Shown in pieces: positions 63,118-64,000 of a stretch of DNA of 64,000 nucleotides. Made by a program: the position numbers and the translations under genes. The notes beneath the pieces are model-generated. The model did not search any database. It saw nothing but the letters and a program-made list of their open reading frames with translations, and was not told where the DNA came from. This DNA is from Parahoeflea olei. GTDB lineage: Bacteria; Pseudomonadota; Alphaproteobacteria; Rhizobiales; Rhizobiaceae. Position 1 is the first letter of the stretch, and every line of letters begins with the position of its first letter. The stretch is from positions 23,794-87,793 of the forward strand of contig NZ_LQZT01000050.1 in the NCBI RefSeq assembly GCF_001703635.1, written 5' to 3'.

Positions 63118-64000
63118 TTACGAAGCCTGGCGCACCTGCCGGCCGGGGGCGCTCCGGGTTCGGGTGGCGGCAACGAACCAGCCCGGATACGCCTGCCTGA
63201 GCCGTCGCGCCGCCTCGGCGGCCGCATCCGCGTCCGCATGGATCCCGAAGCAGCTCGCTCCCGATCCCGACATCCGCGCCAGCAGCGCGCCCGTGTCCGA
63301 CAGCGCGGACAGGCAGTCGCCGATCGCCGGCGCGATCTGTCGTGCAGGCGCTTCGAGATCGTTGCGGACCGTCTCGAGCCAGCCGAGGAAGCGGGCGCGG
63401 TCTTCAAGACCCTCGACCGGGGGCAGGGGCGCATTGTCGCGGCGCGCGAGTGCCTTGAACACGGTGGGCGTGGAGACGCCGATCCGCGGATTGACGAGCA
63501 CCATGTCGAGCGCAAAGCCGAATTCGACCGGTTCGAGCGCTTCGCCGATGCCGCGGGCGACGAGCGGGGTGCCGGCGAGGCACATCGGCACGTCCGCGCC
63601 CAGCGACAGCCCGATTTCCGCCAGCTCTTGCGCGGAGGGGTGGTATCCCCAGAGGTCGCTCAAAAGCGTGAGGGTCGCGGCCGCATCCGCCGAGCCGCCG
63701 CCGATGCCGGAGGCGACCGGAAGCCGCTTGTCGAGCGTGATGGCGACGGGTGGGGCCGCATGTCCGGACCGTTGTGCCGCCTTGCGCAGGGCATCGCGCG
63801 CCCGCACCACCAGGTTGCCCTGGCTGTCTTCCGCCGCAAGCGTGCCGGCTTCCGGGCCTTCGAGCGCGAAGCTGTCGTCCTCCGCAGCCCCGGCGCTCAC
63901 CCGGTCGCCGAGTTCCGTGAACACCACCAGGCTTTCGAGCAGATGATAGCCATCTGGCCTGCGGCCAGTGACATGCAATGCCAGATTGATCTTTGCCGGA
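63118..64000 (-). CDS. ispE: 4-Diphosphocytidyl-2-C-methyl-D-erythritol kinase (5' end outside window)
   Basis: IspE phosphorylates CDP-methylerythritol in the non-mevalonate isoprenoid pathway. The GHMP-kinase phosphate loop is PVASGIGGGSADAAATL (mid-protein), the N-terminal substrate segment HVTGRRPDGYHLLES is present, and near the C terminus RMSGSGASCFGIHADA is the third GHMP motif. The frame stays open through PAKINLAL to the window edge, so only the first few residues and the start are missing. The gene is otherwise intact. Confidence 0.95.
   Translation of the reverse strand, partial: PAKINLALHVTGRRPDGYHLLESLVVFTELGDRVSAGAAEDDSFALEGPEAGTLAAEDSQGNLVVRARDALRKAAQRSGHAAPPVAITLDKRLPVASGIGGGSADAAATLTLLSDLWGYHPSAQELAEIGLSLGADVPMCLAGTPLVARGIGEALEPVEFGFALDMVLVNPRIGVSTPTVFKALARRDNAPLPPVEGLEDRARFLGWLETVRNDLEAPARQIAPAIGDCLSALSDTGALLARMSGSGASCFGIHADADAAAEAARRLRQAYPGWFVAATRTRSAPGRQVRQAS

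Overview
The window is a GC-rich (roughly two-thirds G+C) chromosomal segment, densely coding, with short gaps and many ATGA or TGATG overlaps. Gene content points to an alphaproteobacterium of the order Hyphomicrobiales (rhizobia and relatives): an F0 operon ordered atpI-B-E-F'-F, a bdhA gene beside xdhABC, a BacA/SbmA-type transporter, a Ugp glycerol-3-phosphate importer, PuuD-type urate oxidation, and an Anbu proteasome-like operon. The genus is not fixed by what I can read; a Hoeflea- or Phyllobacteriaceae-like host is an inference. I saw no rRNA, tRNA, CRISPR array, insertion sequence or phage gene.

Layout. 1-4 kb: truncated epimerase, HI0933-type flavoprotein, unknown sugar-fold-like protein, small lipoprotein and a 36-residue membrane peptide. 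4.2-14.3 kb: a split urease locus. ureD-ureA-hupE-ureB is followed by a Tat-exported cyclase, an antifreeze-annotated small protein and an LprI-like protein. Two related secreted proteins then run on the opposite strand, before ureC-GNAT-small ORF-ureE-DUF6434-ureF-ureG. ureG carries a frame break. 14.4-18.3 kb: four-gene Anbu operon (ATP-grasp, alpha-E, transglutaminase, Anbu). 18.6-27.2 kb: DMT exporter, MttB-like methyltransferase, a large soluble multi-PAS hybrid kinase, and a split MnmC pair whose start codons overlap on opposite strands. 27.3-32.8 kb: purine catabolism (puuE, uraD, allA, uraH, guaD, puuD), interrupted by a lower-GC stretch. 33.1-37.2 kb: ugpBAEC behind a PHO box. 37.2-40.4 kb: marR-emrA-emrB with a perfect palindromic operator. 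40.6-48.9 kb: GMC oxidoreductase, then bdhA-patatin-xdhA-xdhB-xdhC. 49-57.4 kb: MFS transporter, BacA-like transporter, polysaccharide deacetylase, NnrU, YfgM-like protein, Der GTPase, cell-wall hydrolase. 57.6-60.3 kb: F0 ATP synthase operon with a recognisable promoter, an internal hairpin and a terminator. 60.4-64 kb: rnhB, radical SAM protein, short glycosyltransferase, truncated ispE.

How the genes work together. GuaD, XdhABC, PuuD, UraH, UraD, PuuE and AllA make a nearly complete route from guanine/xanthine to glyoxylate and urea; only the allantoate-to-ureidoglycolate enzyme is not in the window. Urease would finish the route by releasing ammonia. The break in ureG, the GTPase needed to insert nickel into urease, is therefore the most consequential anomaly seen. 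The Anbu operon is the best candidate here for a poorly understood biochemical system.
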